This document shows, piece by piece, positions 33,653-43,464 of a stretch of DNA of 64,000 bases. This DNA comes from Streptomyces cyaneochromogenes. Its GTDB lineage: Bacteria > Actinomycetota > Actinomycetes > Streptomycetales > Streptomycetaceae. The translations under genes were made by a program, and so were the position numbers. Each line of letters opens with the position of its first letter. Positions within the stretch are counted from its first letter, which is position 1. The notes beneath the pieces were generated by a model. That model saw nothing but the letters and a program-made list of their open reading frames with translations, had not been told where the DNA came from and did not search any database. Location: positions 8,866,001 to 8,930,000 of the forward strand of contig NZ_CP034539.1 of assembly GCF_003963535.1 (NCBI RefSeq), read 5' to 3'.

Positions 33653-34780
33653 TCACCCTTCCTCTTCCGTCTCCTCCGCGAGGACGCGCTGCGCCGCCGC
33701 GAACGCCGAGTTCGCCGCCGGAACCCCGCAGTACACCGCCGTCTGCAGCAGTACGGCCCCGATCTCCTCCGGCGTCAGCCCGTTGCGCCGCGCCGCCCGC
33801 ACATGCATGGCCAGCTCGTCGTAGTGACCGTGCGCGACCAGCGCCGTCAGGGTGATCATGCTGCGCTCGCGGCGGGTGAGCGTCGGGTCGGTCCAGATCT
33901 CCCCCCAGGCGTAGCGCGAGATGAAGTCCTGGAAGCGTGCGGTGAAGGGGGTCTGCCGGGCCTGGGCCCGGTCCACGTGCGCGTCGCCGAGCACCTCGCG
34001 CCGCACTTCCATGCCCCGCTTGGCGCCCCCGTCGAAGTGCGCGCGCAGGGCGGTCAGCACCGCCTCCGGGCACTGCGCCGGCGCCAGATGCGAGGCCCCC
34101 GGGATCTCGACGAGCGCGGCACCCGGTACGGCGTCCGCGATCTCCCGCAGATGCGCGGGCGGGGTCGCGGGGTCCTCGCGTCCGGCGATCAGCAGGGTGG
34201 GCGAGGAGATCTCCGGCAGCCGCTCCCGCAGGTCGAAGGCGGCGAGCGCGTCACAGCAGGCGGCGTATGCGGCGGGATCGGCGTCCCGGTGGTCCCGGAC
34301 CAGTTCCGGCACGGTGAACCCGGGTGTGAACCAGCGGGCGTTCGCGTTCTCGGCGAGCCCCGCCAGGCCGACGCGCCGCACCAGCGCGGCCCGCTCCTCC
34401 CACGGCTTCGCACCGTTGAAGTGCGCCGATGAGCAGATCACGGCCAGGGAGTCGACCCGCTCCGGGTGGTGCACGGCCAGATGCAGCCCCACCGCACCGC
34501 CGAGCGAGACACCCGCGTACGCGAACCGCTCGATGCCGAGGGAGTCGGCGAGCGCGAGCACCAGGCGGGCGAGGTCACCGACGGTGGCGCCCGCCCCGAT
34601 GAGGTCGGCGGCGGACCCGCCGTGCCCCGGCAGGTCCCAGCGCACCACCCGGTGGGTGATCGACAGCTCGGGTGCGACCTTGTCCCAGAGGGCGGACGAC
34701 GTGCCGAGCGAGGGGCCGAGCAGCAGCGGAGGCGCGGAAGTGGGCCCTTCGGCACGGTGGTTGAGGAGTTTGTCGGTCAA
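33653..34780 (-). CDS. pcaL: Fused 3-oxoadipate enol-lactonase / 4-carboxymuconolactone decarboxylase
   Basis: 375 aa. The N-terminal alpha/beta hydrolase (~1-250) has the nucleophile elbow AGVSLGGAVG and catalytic His in PGASHLAP, and is the PcaD activity. The C-terminal ~125 residues are a carboxymuconolactone decarboxylase domain (ERSMITLTALVAHGHYDELA, PEEIGAVLLQTAVYCGVPAA), the PcaC activity. This fusion, PcaL, is typical of actinobacteria. The TTG at 34780, after GGAG, overlaps the pcaB stop codon (TTGA) and is preferred over distant upstream codons. Last gene of the pca operon. Confidence 0.92.
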   Translation of the reverse strand: MTDKLLNHRAEGPTSAPPLLLGPSLGTSSALWDKVAPELSITHRVVRWDLPGHGGSAADLIGAGATVGDLARLVLALADSLGIERFAYAGVSLGGAVGLHLAVHHPERVDSLAVICSSAHFNGAKPWEERAALVRRVGLAGLAENANARWFTPGFTVPELVRDHRDADPAAYAACCDALAAFDLRERLPEISSPTLLIAGREDPATPPAHLREIADAVPGAALVEIPGASHLAPAQCPEAVLTALRAHFDGGAKRGMEVRREVLGDAHVDRAQARQTPFTARFQDFISRYAWGEIWTDPTLTRRERSMITLTALVAHGHYDELAMHVRAARRNGLTPEEIGAVLLQTAVYCGVPAANSAFAAAQRVLAEETEEEG

Positions 34781-36111
34781 CGTCGCTCCAGAGCACGGTC
34801 GGTGAGGGATCCCGCGGCGCCGGTGTAACGGGCGGGGTCGGTGAGCTCGTCGAGGTCGACGTCCTTCAACTCGGGTTCCTCGGCGAGGAGTTCGCCCAGC
34901 GAGCGGCCCTCGGTGCAGGTCCGCCGGGCGAGGTCGGTGAGCAGGGACTTGGCGCGGGCCCGCCCCAGCAGAGGGGCCAGCTCGGCCGACAGCCGCTCGG
35001 AGACGACCAACCCCTGCGTGAGATCCAGGTGCTCCCGCATGGCCTCGGGCCTGACCCGCAGCCCCTCGGTCAGCTCGACGGCATCCCGGGCGGCCCCGCC
35101 GACCAGCCGCAGCAGGTCCCTGAGCGGCTCCCACTCGGCGTGCCAGGCCCCGGCCGGCCGCTCGTCCTCAGCCGCCAGCGCCCCGTACAGCGTGGCCGCC
35201 AACTGCGGCGCCCGCCTGGCCGCGGCGGCGATCAGCGTGGACCGTACGGGGTTGGCCTTGTGCGGCATCGCGGACGAGCCGCCGCCGGTGCCCTCGGCGA
35301 CCTCGGCGATCTCGGTACGGCCGAGGACGAGCACATCCGTCGCGATCTTGCCCAGGGCCCCAGCCGTGAAGGCCAGGCAGCCGGCGAGATCGGCGATCGG
35401 TGTGCGCAGCGTGTGCCAGGGGAGGAGCGGCGCGGCGAGGCCGAGTTCACGGGCGAAGGCCGCGGTGAGGGCCGCGGTGTTCCGGGTGCCGTACGCGGTG
35501 AAGGCCGCCAAGGTCCCGGCGGCGCCGCCGAGTTGGGCGGGCAGATCGTCGTGCACCTCGATGACCCGGTCCCGCGCGTCGAGCACCAGCGACCGCCAGC
35601 CGGCCGCCTTCAGCCCGAACGTCGTCGGTACGGCGTGCTGGGTGAGCGTCCGCCCCGGCATCACGGTGTCGCGGTGCTCGGCGGCCAGCCGGGCCAGCGC
35701 CCGCTGCGTGCGCTCGAGGTCGCCGAGGACCAGGTCGAGCGTGCGCACGGCGACCAGCATCGTCGCCGTGTCCATGATGTCCTGGCTGGTCGCGCCCCGG
35801 TGGACATGGGGGCCGTACGCGTCGCCGACCGCCTTGGTCAGGTCCGCGACCAGGGGGATGACCGGGTTGCCGCCGCTACGGGCCCGCTCGGCGAGCGAGC
35901 GTACGTCGAATCGGCCGGCGTCCGCCGCCTCCGTCACCGCCGACGCCGCCTCGGCCGGGGCGAGGTCGAGGGCTGCCTGGGCCCGGATGAGGGCGGCCTC
36001 CGCGTCGAGCAGGGCCTGGAGCCAGGCCGTGTCGCCGGTCGCGTGGGCGGCGGGGGAGCCTGCCCACCCGGGGGCGAGCAGGCCGGTGTCGTCGGGATCG
36101 GCAGAAGTCAC
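34777..36111 (-). CDS. pcaB: 3-carboxy-cis,cis-muconate cycloisomerase
   Basis: 444 aa from a GTG at 36111 that overlaps the pcaG stop (GTGA). Fumarase/aspartase superfamily signature GGSSAMPHKANPV, plus HRGATSQDIMDTA and TLTQHAVPTTFG. It cyclises 3-carboxymuconate to 4-carboxymuconolactone in the cytoplasm. The order H-G-B-L and the tight coupling leave little doubt about the assignment. Confidence 0.93.
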   Translation of the reverse strand: MTSADPDDTGLLAPGWAGSPAAHATGDTAWLQALLDAEAALIRAQAALDLAPAEAASAVTEAADAGRFDVRSLAERARSGGNPVIPLVADLTKAVGDAYGPHVHRGATSQDIMDTATMLVAVRTLDLVLGDLERTQRALARLAAEHRDTVMPGRTLTQHAVPTTFGLKAAGWRSLVLDARDRVIEVHDDLPAQLGGAAGTLAAFTAYGTRNTAALTAAFARELGLAAPLLPWHTLRTPIADLAGCLAFTAGALGKIATDVLVLGRTEIAEVAEGTGGGSSAMPHKANPVRSTLIAAAARRAPQLAATLYGALAAEDERPAGAWHAEWEPLRDLLRLVGGAARDAVELTEGLRVRPEAMREHLDLTQGLVVSERLSAELAPLLGRARAKSLLTDLARRTCTEGRSLGELLAEEPELKDVDLDELTDPARYTGAAGSLTDRALERR

Positions 36112-36713
36112 TGGAACTCCAGGAAGACCGTTTCGCCTTCGCCCTGAAGGCGGATGTCGAAACGGTATGTGCCGTCGCCCCGGTCCTCGGCGATCAGCGT
36201 GTCGCGTCGCGCCTCGTCCAGCCGGGCGAGCAGGGGGTCGGCGGCGAGCGCCGCGTCCTCGCCCGGCAGGTAGATCCGGGTGAACAGGTGCACCAGCAGC
36301 CCGCGCGCGAACACGCACACGCTGAGGTACGGCGCGCTCTGCCCACGCGCCCCCGGCCGCAGCGTCCGCGCGGTCCAGTGGCCGTTGGCGTCCGTCTGGA
36401 TCCGCCCCCAGCCGGTGAACTCCACGCCGTTGCGGCCCAGGAAGCCGCCGCTCGCCGGGTCGCGCCGCATCGAGCCGTCGGTCTGCGGGACGTTGCCGTC
36501 CGGGTCGGCGCCCCACAGCTCCACGAAGGCGTCCGGGAGCGGGTTGCCCTCGCCGTCGAGGATGTACCCCTGGAGCGCGATCGTGTCCGGGTGGCCGACG
36601 GGCGCGATGTCGCCGCCGCCGGGGAACGGCAGGGCGTGACCGTAGAAGGGTCCGACCGTGTGCGACGGCGTGGGGAGCACGGTCTCCGGACGGCTCGTGT
36701 CGATCTTCGTCAT
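36108..36713 (-). CDS. pcaG: Protocatechuate 3,4-dioxygenase alpha subunit
   Basis: 201 aa. Intradiol dioxygenase fold: SHTVGPFYGHALPFPGG at the start, LDGEGNPLPDAFVELWGADPDGNVP and FTRIYLPGEDA. The alpha subunit lacks the iron ligands of the beta subunit and completes the active site. It starts 6 bp after pcaH. With PcaH it opens the protocatechuate ring. Confidence 0.93.
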   Translation of the reverse strand: MTKIDTSRPETVLPTPSHTVGPFYGHALPFPGGGDIAPVGHPDTIALQGYILDGEGNPLPDAFVELWGADPDGNVPQTDGSMRRDPASGGFLGRNGVEFTGWGRIQTDANGHWTARTLRPGARGQSAPYLSVCVFARGLLVHLFTRIYLPGEDAALAADPLLARLDEARRDTLIAEDRGDGTYRFDIRLQGEGETVFLEFQ

Positions 36714-36719
36714 GGCAGG

Positions 36720-37493
36720 TCAGCGCCCTTCTTCGATCCAGGTGGCGTGCGGGCCGTCGAGCACGATGTCCCAGTGGTAGCCCATGGAGAACTCGGGCAC
36801 CGAGAGGCTGTGGTCGTACGTCGCGACCAGCCGCTGCCGGGCCGCGTCGTCGGTCACCGACTGGATGATCGGGTCGTACGGGAACAGCGGGTCGCTCGGG
36901 AAGTACATCTGCGTCACGAGTCGCTGGGTGAAGGCCGAACCGAACAGCGAGAAGTGGATGTGGGCCGGCCGCCAGGCGTTGACGTGCTGGCGCCACGGGT
37001 ACGGGCCCGGCTGGACGGTGGTGAAGCGGTAGAAGCCGCTGTCGTCCGTCAGGGTGCGGCCGACGCCGGTGAAGTTCGGGTCCAGCGGGGCGTCGTGCTG
37101 CTCGCGCTGGTGCGCGTAGCGGCCGGCCGAGTTGGCCTGCCAGATCTCGACGAGCTGCCCGCGGATCGGACGGCCGTCACGGTCGAGGAGCCGGCCCTCG
37201 ACGGTGATCCGCTCACCGATCGGCTCACCGGTGTGCTGCCGGGTGAGGTCGTTGTCGATCTCGGTGATGTCCCGCTCCCCGAAGGCGGGGGAGCGCAGCT
37301 CCACCAGCTCCGGGTCCTTGGTGACGTCGATCGGGATCGGCGGCTGCTTGGGGTGGCGCAGGACAGAGGACCGGTACGGGGCGTAGTCGCGGCGCGGCTG
37401 GTGCTCGACGGGGGCGCCGTCGGCGATCCGCTTCTCGTAGGCGGCGCGTTCGGTGGCAATTTCCTGGTCGATGTCGTGCTGGGTAAGGGTCAT
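36720..37493 (-). CDS. pcaH: Protocatechuate 3,4-dioxygenase beta subunit
   Basis: 257 aa from the ATG at 37493. Non-haem Fe(III) ligands are visible in the intradiol signature: Tyr in SAGRYAHQ, Tyr in QPGPYPWRQ and two His in WRPAHIHFSLFG. The N-terminal extension is the usual beta-subunit arm. It follows a 155-bp gap after pcaF that contains mutually exclusive hairpins, so its expression may be partly separate from pcaIJF. Confidence 0.93.
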   Translation of the reverse strand: MTLTQHDIDQEIATERAAYEKRIADGAPVEHQPRRDYAPYRSSVLRHPKQPPIPIDVTKDPELVELRSPAFGERDITEIDNDLTRQHTGEPIGERITVEGRLLDRDGRPIRGQLVEIWQANSAGRYAHQREQHDAPLDPNFTGVGRTLTDDSGFYRFTTVQPGPYPWRQHVNAWRPAHIHFSLFGSAFTQRLVTQMYFPSDPLFPYDPIIQSVTDDAARQRLVATYDHSLSVPEFSMGYHWDIVLDGPHATWIEEGR

Positions 37494-37524
37494 GGGGAGT
37501 TCCTGGGGCTTGTTGACGTCAGTC

Positions 37525-37551
37525 AAAAACAGGGGGCGGTGTAGCGCCCCC
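37525..37551 (-). terminator. Terminator-like hairpin between pcaF and pcaH
   Basis: Read in the direction of pca transcription, GGGGGCG (37551-37545), a 6-base loop and CGCCCCC (37538-37532) form a 7-bp GC stem followed within four bases by TTTTT (37529-37525). That is a standard intrinsic terminator, placed inside an operon. Confidence 0.6.
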
Positions 37552-37590
37552 AAAGGGGCGCGGGGCTGTGTCAATGTGCGGCTCCGCCGC
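37544..37590. repeat. Streptomyces-type repeated intergenic hairpins after pcaF
   Basis: GCGCCCC-CAAA-GGGGCGC (37544-37561) is a perfect 7-bp stem that shares seven bases with the adjoining terminator stem, so only one of the two can form at a time. A second hairpin GCGGC-TCC-GCCGC lies at 37578-37590. The wording of this block (CGCGCCCC, CGGCGGAGCCGCA) is the kind repeated between many Streptomyces genes (recalled, not searched). Confidence 0.55.
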
Positions 37591-37648
37591 GCGGGCGCGA
37601 CCAGCCACAACCGGCCCGCAGCCGCAATACGGCACTCAGCGGCAGGGC

Positions 37649-38847
<1,199 letters not shown>

Positions 38848-38851
<4 letters not shown>

Positions 38852-39492
38852 AGCAGGGCCTCCGAGACGGTCAGCTTGGCGTCGGTCTTGGCGGTGATCT
38901 CGTCGATGCTCACGCCGGGCGCGGTCTCGATGAGGACGAGCCCGTCGTCGGTGACGTCCAGGACGCCGAGGTCGGTGATGATCCGGTTCACACAGGCCTT
39001 GCCGGTGAGCGGCAGCGCGCACTCGGTGAGGATCTTCGCCGAGCCGTCCTTGGCGGTGTGGGTCATCACGACGATGACCGTGCGGGCGCCGTGCACCAGG
39101 TCCATCGCCCCGCCGATCCCGGTGATCATCTTGCCGGGGATGGCCCAGTTGGCCAGGTCGCCGGTCTGTGAGACCTGCATGGCGCCGAGCACGGCGACGT
39201 CGATGTGCCCGCCCCGGATCATCGAGAACGACAGGGCCGAGTCGAAGAAGGAGGCTCCCGGCAGGACCGTGACGGTCTCCTTGCCGGCGTTGATCAGGTC
39301 CGGGTCGACCTGGTCCTCGATCGGGTAAGGACCGGTGCCCAGGATGCCGTTCTCGGACTCCAGGATCACCTCCACGCCCTCCGGGAGGTAGTTCGGGATC
39401 AGCGTCGGCAGGCCGATGCCGAGATTGACGTACTGCCCGTCCTGAAGCTCGCGCGCGGCCCGCGCCGCCATCTCTTCCCGCGTCCACGCCAT
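38848..39492 (-). CDS. pcaJ: 3-oxoadipate CoA-transferase subunit B
   Basis: 214 aa. Class I CoA-transferase beta subunit: catalytic Glu in SENGILG near residue 47, plus GGHIDVAVLGAMQVSQ and CALPLTGKACVNRIITDLGV. It transfers CoA from succinyl-CoA to beta-ketoadipate with PcaI. The ATG at 39492 lies 2 bp after the pcaI stop codon. Confidence 0.93.
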
Positions 39493-39494
39493 GA

Positions 39495-40274
39495 CTAGCC
39501 CACCGTCCCTCGTGCCTCGGGCGCGGAAACCGTGCGCCGTTCGATCTGCTTGTCCGCGGCCTGCTCGGCGGTGAGGGCCACGACCCGCTGGACGAAGATG
39601 CCCGGCAGGTGGACGGCGTCCGGGTCGATCGCGCCGGGCTCGACGAGTTCCTCGACCTCGGCGATCGTCACCCGCCCGGCCATCGCGGCCAGCGGGTTGA
39701 AGTTCCGAGAGGACTTGTTGAACACCAGGTTCCCGTGCCGGTCGCCCTTCGCGGCCCGCACCAGCGCGAAGTCGGTTCGGATACCGCGCTCCAGCACGTA
39801 CTCGGTGCCGTCGAACTCCCGCACCTCCTTGGGCGGCGAGGCCAGCGCGACCCCGCCGGAGCCGTCGTAGCGCCAGGGCAGCCCGCCCTCGGCGACCTGC
39901 GTGCCCACCCCGGCCGGCGTGTAGAACGCCGGGATCCCCGCACCCCCGGCCCGCAGCCGCTCGGCCAGCGTGCCCTGCGGGATCATCTCGACCTCCAGCT
40001 CCCCGGACAGATACTGGCGCGCGAACTCCTTGTTCGCGCCGATGTAGGAGCCGGTCACCCGCCCGATCCGCCCCGCCGCCAGCAGCACCGCCAGACCGGA
40101 CTCCATCGCCCCGCAGTTGTTCGACACGACCGACAGGGCGGTCACACCCCGCTCGTACAGGGCCTGGATCAGCACGTTCGGCACACCGCTCAGCCCGAAA
40201 CCACCCACCGCCAGCGACGCGCCGTCGCCGACATCGGCCACCGCCTCCACGGCCGTGGCGACCACCTTGTCCAT
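39495..40274 (-). CDS. pcaI: 3-oxoadipate CoA-transferase subunit A
   Basis: 259 aa. Class I CoA-transferase alpha subunit with the signature VGGFGLSGVPN and ERGIRTDFALVRAAKGDRHG. First gene of the pca operon, divergent from the MarR-type pcaV gene across a gap holding two operator-like sites. Confidence 0.93.
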   Translation of the reverse strand: MDKVVATAVEAVADVGDGASLAVGGFGLSGVPNVLIQALYERGVTALSVVSNNCGAMESGLAVLLAAGRIGRVTGSYIGANKEFARQYLSGELEVEMIPQGTLAERLRAGGAGIPAFYTPAGVGTQVAEGGLPWRYDGSGGVALASPPKEVREFDGTEYVLERGIRTDFALVRAAKGDRHGNLVFNKSSRNFNPLAAMAGRVTIAEVEELVEPGAIDPDAVHLPGIFVQRVVALTAEQAADKQIERRTVSAPEARGTVG

Positions 40275-40313
40275 CCGAGAAGCCCCATCTCTTCCGAGCT
40301 CCCAGCACCCGAG

Positions 40314-40468
40314 TTAGTCAGGGCACTGATTAATTACGCGAGGTTCGTCTTCACGCTGCCACTGCAGCGGGAAGTCCGTCAAGACCTCGGTAAACGCAAG
40401 TGTCGGCGGAGTGCGCGCACCGCAGACAGTCACGCAGAGGCCAGGTATTGTTCAGTGCACCGATGAAT
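40314..40468. promoter_or_regulatory. PcaV operator sites in the pcaI/pcaV gap
   Basis: Site 1: TTAGTCAG-GGCA-CTGATTAA (40314-40333), an 8-bp inverted repeat with one mismatch, 40 bp before pcaI. Site 2: TTCAGTGCACCGATGAAT (40451-40468), just before pcaV. Both contain GCACYGATKAA in the same orientation. MarR control of both promoters from these sites is inferred from position and the known role of PcaV. Confidence 0.6.
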
Positions 40469-40486
40469 TCGACCAGGGGAGCGCAC

Positions 40487-40951
40487 ATGGCCGCCGTGGA
40501 CCTCGCCACCCACCCCGGGCACCTGGCCCGGCGGCTCCAGCAGGCGCACTACCTGCTGTGGAACACGATGGTCTCCGAGGAGATCACCTCGCCCCAGTTC
40601 GCCGTGCTCAACACCCTCGTCGCCGAGCCGGGCCTGGACCAGCGGACCGTGGGGGAGCGGGTGGGGCTCGACCGGTCCACCATCGCCGAGGTGATCAGCC
40701 GGCTCGGCCGCCGCGGGCTGCTCGACAAGGTGCGCGACCCCCAGGACGGCCGCCGCTTCCTGCTGCGCCTGACGGACGAAGGGCTGCGCACGCACAAGAA
40801 GCTGACCGTCCGCACGGCCCGGATGAACCAGGTCTTCCTGGCCCCGCTCTCCGCCGAGGAGCAGAACCTCTTCTTCGACCTGATCCGGCGGGTCGCGGAC
40901 GCGGCCGAGGGGCTCCGCAACCCGGCGGAACCCCTGGTCGCACAGCCTTGA
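40487..40951 (+). CDS. pcaV: MarR family repressor of the pca operon
   Basis: 154 aa from the ATG at 40487, which follows GGGGAG; an in-frame ATG at 40463 lies inside an operator-like site and lacks a ribosome site. Winged helix: TSPQFAVLNTLVAEPGLDQR, VGLDRSTIAEVISRLGRRGL, wing DPQDGRRFLLRLT. In S. coelicolor the equivalent PcaV represses pca genes and is released by protocatechuate. Gene placement here is the same. Confidence 0.88.
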   Translation: MAAVDLATHPGHLARRLQQAHYLLWNTMVSEEITSPQFAVLNTLVAEPGLDQRTVGERVGLDRSTIAEVISRLGRRGLLDKVRDPQDGRRFLLRLTDEGLRTHKKLTVRTARMNQVFLAPLSAEEQNLFFDLIRRVADAAEGLRNPAEPLVAQP

Positions 40952-40992
40952 TCCGCGGATCGCAGGGCGCTACGGGCAGACATCTTCTTTGA

Positions 40993-41030
40993 GCGCCTCC
41001 TCAGTGCGCCTCCTCAGTGCGCCTCCTCAG
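40993..41030. repeat. Three tandem copies of a 13-bp unit
   Basis: GCGCCTCCTCAGT occurs at 40993-41005 and 41006-41018 and, one base short, at 41019-41030. Weaker copies continue to the end of the DUF3048 gene. It lies between the convergent pcaV and DUF3048 genes. Function unknown. Confidence 0.7.
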
Positions 41031-41052
41031 AGCGACTGCTCGGGGCGACTTC

Positions 41053-42051
41053 TCAGGGTGCCTTCGCGAGAACCACCCACACCTGGCCGCGCTGGAAGCT
41101 CATCGGTTTGCCGTCGCGGGTCGTGAACGTCGTGCCGTCCGTGGCCTTCGGACGCTCCCACCGCACGTCGTCGTAGGCACGGCCGTTCCGCAGCACCGAC
41201 GCCTTTCCGGAGCCCACCGTCTCGGTGTACGGCGTGTAGTTGCCGAGGAAGTCGTGGAACGCGGACCGGCGCACCTTCACGTACTGCACGACCACCGTCG
41301 AGGCCGTCACCTGCTTGCCGTCCGTCGTCGTGGCGGTCGTGCCGTCCATGGCGACCAGCCAGCGGTTCTGGCTCGCGGACCAGGTGAACGTGTGCCGGGT
41401 CGCCGGGTAGCGCACCGTCCGGGAGGTCTCGGCCTTGCCCCCCGCGGGGGCGGCGCCGAAGCGGAAGCCGGTCGTCAGGGCCTTCGCGCCCGGTGCCGAG
41501 GGCATCAGCCGGCCGGGCCGCAGATACAGGTTGTGCGGTGAGCGCCGGTATGGACTGCGGAAGTAGGCGTCGGAAGCCTTGCCGGGCGGCTCCGCCTCCA
41601 GCGGCGCCTTGTCGATCAGCGGCATGAGCTTGCTCTGTGCCCCGGAGAAGGCGAGCGTCGGCCGGTCGAACTGGCCCAGCAGCTCCAGGTCGCTCTCGCG
41701 GGCGCTGCGCACCGGTCCGATGGTCTTCGGCAGCTTCTGGGCGTACACCGCCATCAGACGGCTCAGCCCGGCCTCCACCTGCTCGACGTACACGATGTCC
41801 GCCTCGTTCAGGCCCATGTGGGGCCGCGCCGCCCGGACGTTGTCGATCTTCACGGCGAGCACCGAGCCATGGGCCTGCCGGTTTCCGCTCTCGCTCGGCG
41901 CCGGGGACCGCTCCCGGCCGCGGCCGTCGTCGAGTGGGCCGCCGGACGTCGTGCAGCCGGCCGTCAGGGACGCGGCCAGTGCGGCGGCCAGGAGCGCCGT
42001 CGTCGTGGCGCGTCTCGTGCGTGTCGCTCGTTGCCTGACCATCCTGGCCAC
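41053..42051 (-). CDS. DUF3048 domain lipoprotein (YerB-like)
   Basis: 332 aa from a GTG at 42051; an ATG at 42042 (329 aa) is equally possible. Lipoprotein signal with lipobox LTAGC (~residues 29-33). The DUF3048 body shows VKIDNVRAARPHMGLNEADIVYVEQVEAG and later LRNGRAYDDVRWERP. Secreted and membrane-tethered. The family is widespread in Gram-positives and poorly understood; a surface role is inferred from the anchor. Confidence 0.83.
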   Translation of the reverse strand: MARMVRQRATRTRRATTTALLAAALAASLTAGCTTSGGPLDDGRGRERSPAPSESGNRQAHGSVLAVKIDNVRAARPHMGLNEADIVYVEQVEAGLSRLMAVYAQKLPKTIGPVRSARESDLELLGQFDRPTLAFSGAQSKLMPLIDKAPLEAEPPGKASDAYFRSPYRRSPHNLYLRPGRLMPSAPGAKALTTGFRFGAAPAGGKAETSRTVRYPATRHTFTWSASQNRWLVAMDGTTATTTDGKQVTASTVVVQYVKVRRSAFHDFLGNYTPYTETVGSGKASVLRNGRAYDDVRWERPKATDGTTFTTRDGKPMSFQRGQVWVVLAKAP

Positions 42052-42267
42052 CCGCCACCACCCGCCCGGTCCGTCTCATTAATTGTGTGCTTATCAGTTC
42101 ATAGTTGCCCATACCTGCATGGCTTCGACCGCACACTTTCCATCCGCCGATCGGCCCTGGCCTGGGCGGCCGACGGGTGGATTCGGCCGGGGAGCGCCGG
42201 GGTACCCGGCGGCCACCGGAGGCGCGGACGCGCGGACGTGTACGAGTGACGGAGGGAGCGCGCGGCG

Positions 42268-43458
42268 ATGAGGGCAGTGACCTGGCAGGGCAAGCGTGAC
42301 GTGCGCGTGGAGAACGTGCCGGATCCACGGATCCAGGAGCCGACGGACGCGATCCTCCGCATCACGTCCAGCGGACTGTGCGGCTCCGACCTGCATCTGT
42401 ACGAGGTGCTCACCCCGTTCATGACCCCGGGCGACATCCTCGGCCACGAGCCGATCGGCATCGTCGAGGAGGTCGGCGCCGCGGTGCCGGACCTGCAGGC
42501 GGGTGACCGGGTCGTCGTGCCGTTCCAGATCGCCTGCGGCAACTGCTGGATGTGCCTGACCGGGCTGCCCACCCAGTGCGAGACCACCCAGGTCACCGGC
42601 GAGGGCATGGGCGCCGCCCTGTTCGGCTACACCCGGCTGTACGGCGCGGTGCCGGGTGCCCAGGCCGAGTACCTGCGGGTTCCGCAGGCTCAGTACGGTC
42701 CGATCAAGATCCCGCACGGCCCGCCCGACGACCGGTTCGTCTATCTCTCCGACGTCCTGCCCACCGCCTGGCAGGCGGTCCGTTACGCCGAGGTCCCGGA
42801 GGGCGGCAGCATCGCCGTACTCGGCCTCGGCCCGATCGGCGACATGGCCTGCCGGGTCGCCCAGGTGCGGGGCGCGGGGCGCGTGTTCGGCGTGGACCTG
42901 GTCCCCGAGCGGCTGGAGCGGGCGCGGGAACGGGGTGTCGAGACGTTCGACCTGCGGAGCTTCCACGACGAGAAGGAACTCGTCGCCGCCATCCGCGACG
43001 AGACCGACGGCCGCGGCCCCGACGCGGTGATCGACGCGGTCGGCACGGAGGCGCACGGCAGCGCCGCCGCCCGGCTGGCCCAGCAGGCCTCCGCGATGCT
43101 GCCGCGGAAGCTGAGCGGCCCGCTCGCCGAACGCTTCGCCGTCGACCGGCTCGCCGCCCTGCACACCGCCATCCACCTGGTCCGGCGAGGCGGCACGATC
43201 TCCCTGTCCGGCGTGTACGGCGGCACCGCGGACCCGCTGCCGATGCTCACCCTGTTCGACAAGCAGCTCCAGATCCGGATGGGACAGGCCAACGTGCGTC
43301 GCTGGAGCGACGACATCCTGCCGTACCTGACGGACGAGGACCCCCTCGGCGTCGACGACTTCGCCACCCACCGCGTTCCGCTGAGCGACGCGCCGCACGC
43401 GTACGAGATGTTCCAGCGGAAGCAGGAGGGTGCGGTCAAGGTGCTGATGAAGCCCTGA
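42268..43458 (+). CDS. Zinc-dependent alcohol dehydrogenase (formaldehyde dehydrogenase-like)
   Basis: 396 aa, GGAGGG upstream. Catalytic zinc ligands: Cys in SSGLCGSDLH and His-Glu in GHEPIG. The structural zinc cluster reads ACGNCWMCLTGLPTQC. NAD-binding GLGPIGDMACRVAQ. The closest group by eye is the glutathione-independent formaldehyde dehydrogenase / long-insert medium-chain dehydrogenases. Formaldehyde released by a vanillate demethylase would be a sensible substrate, but that link is inference. Confidence 0.85.
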   Translation: MRAVTWQGKRDVRVENVPDPRIQEPTDAILRITSSGLCGSDLHLYEVLTPFMTPGDILGHEPIGIVEEVGAAVPDLQAGDRVVVPFQIACGNCWMCLTGLPTQCETTQVTGEGMGAALFGYTRLYGAVPGAQAEYLRVPQAQYGPIKIPHGPPDDRFVYLSDVLPTAWQAVRYAEVPEGGSIAVLGLGPIGDMACRVAQVRGAGRVFGVDLVPERLERARERGVETFDLRSFHDEKELVAAIRDETDGRGPDAVIDAVGTEAHGSAAARLAQQASAMLPRKLSGPLAERFAVDRLAALHTAIHLVRRGGTISLSGVYGGTADPLPMLTLFDKQLQIRMGQANVRRWSDDILPYLTDEDPLGVDDFATHRVPLSDAPHAYEMFQRKQEGAVKVLMKP

Positions 43459-43464
43459 GGCAGG

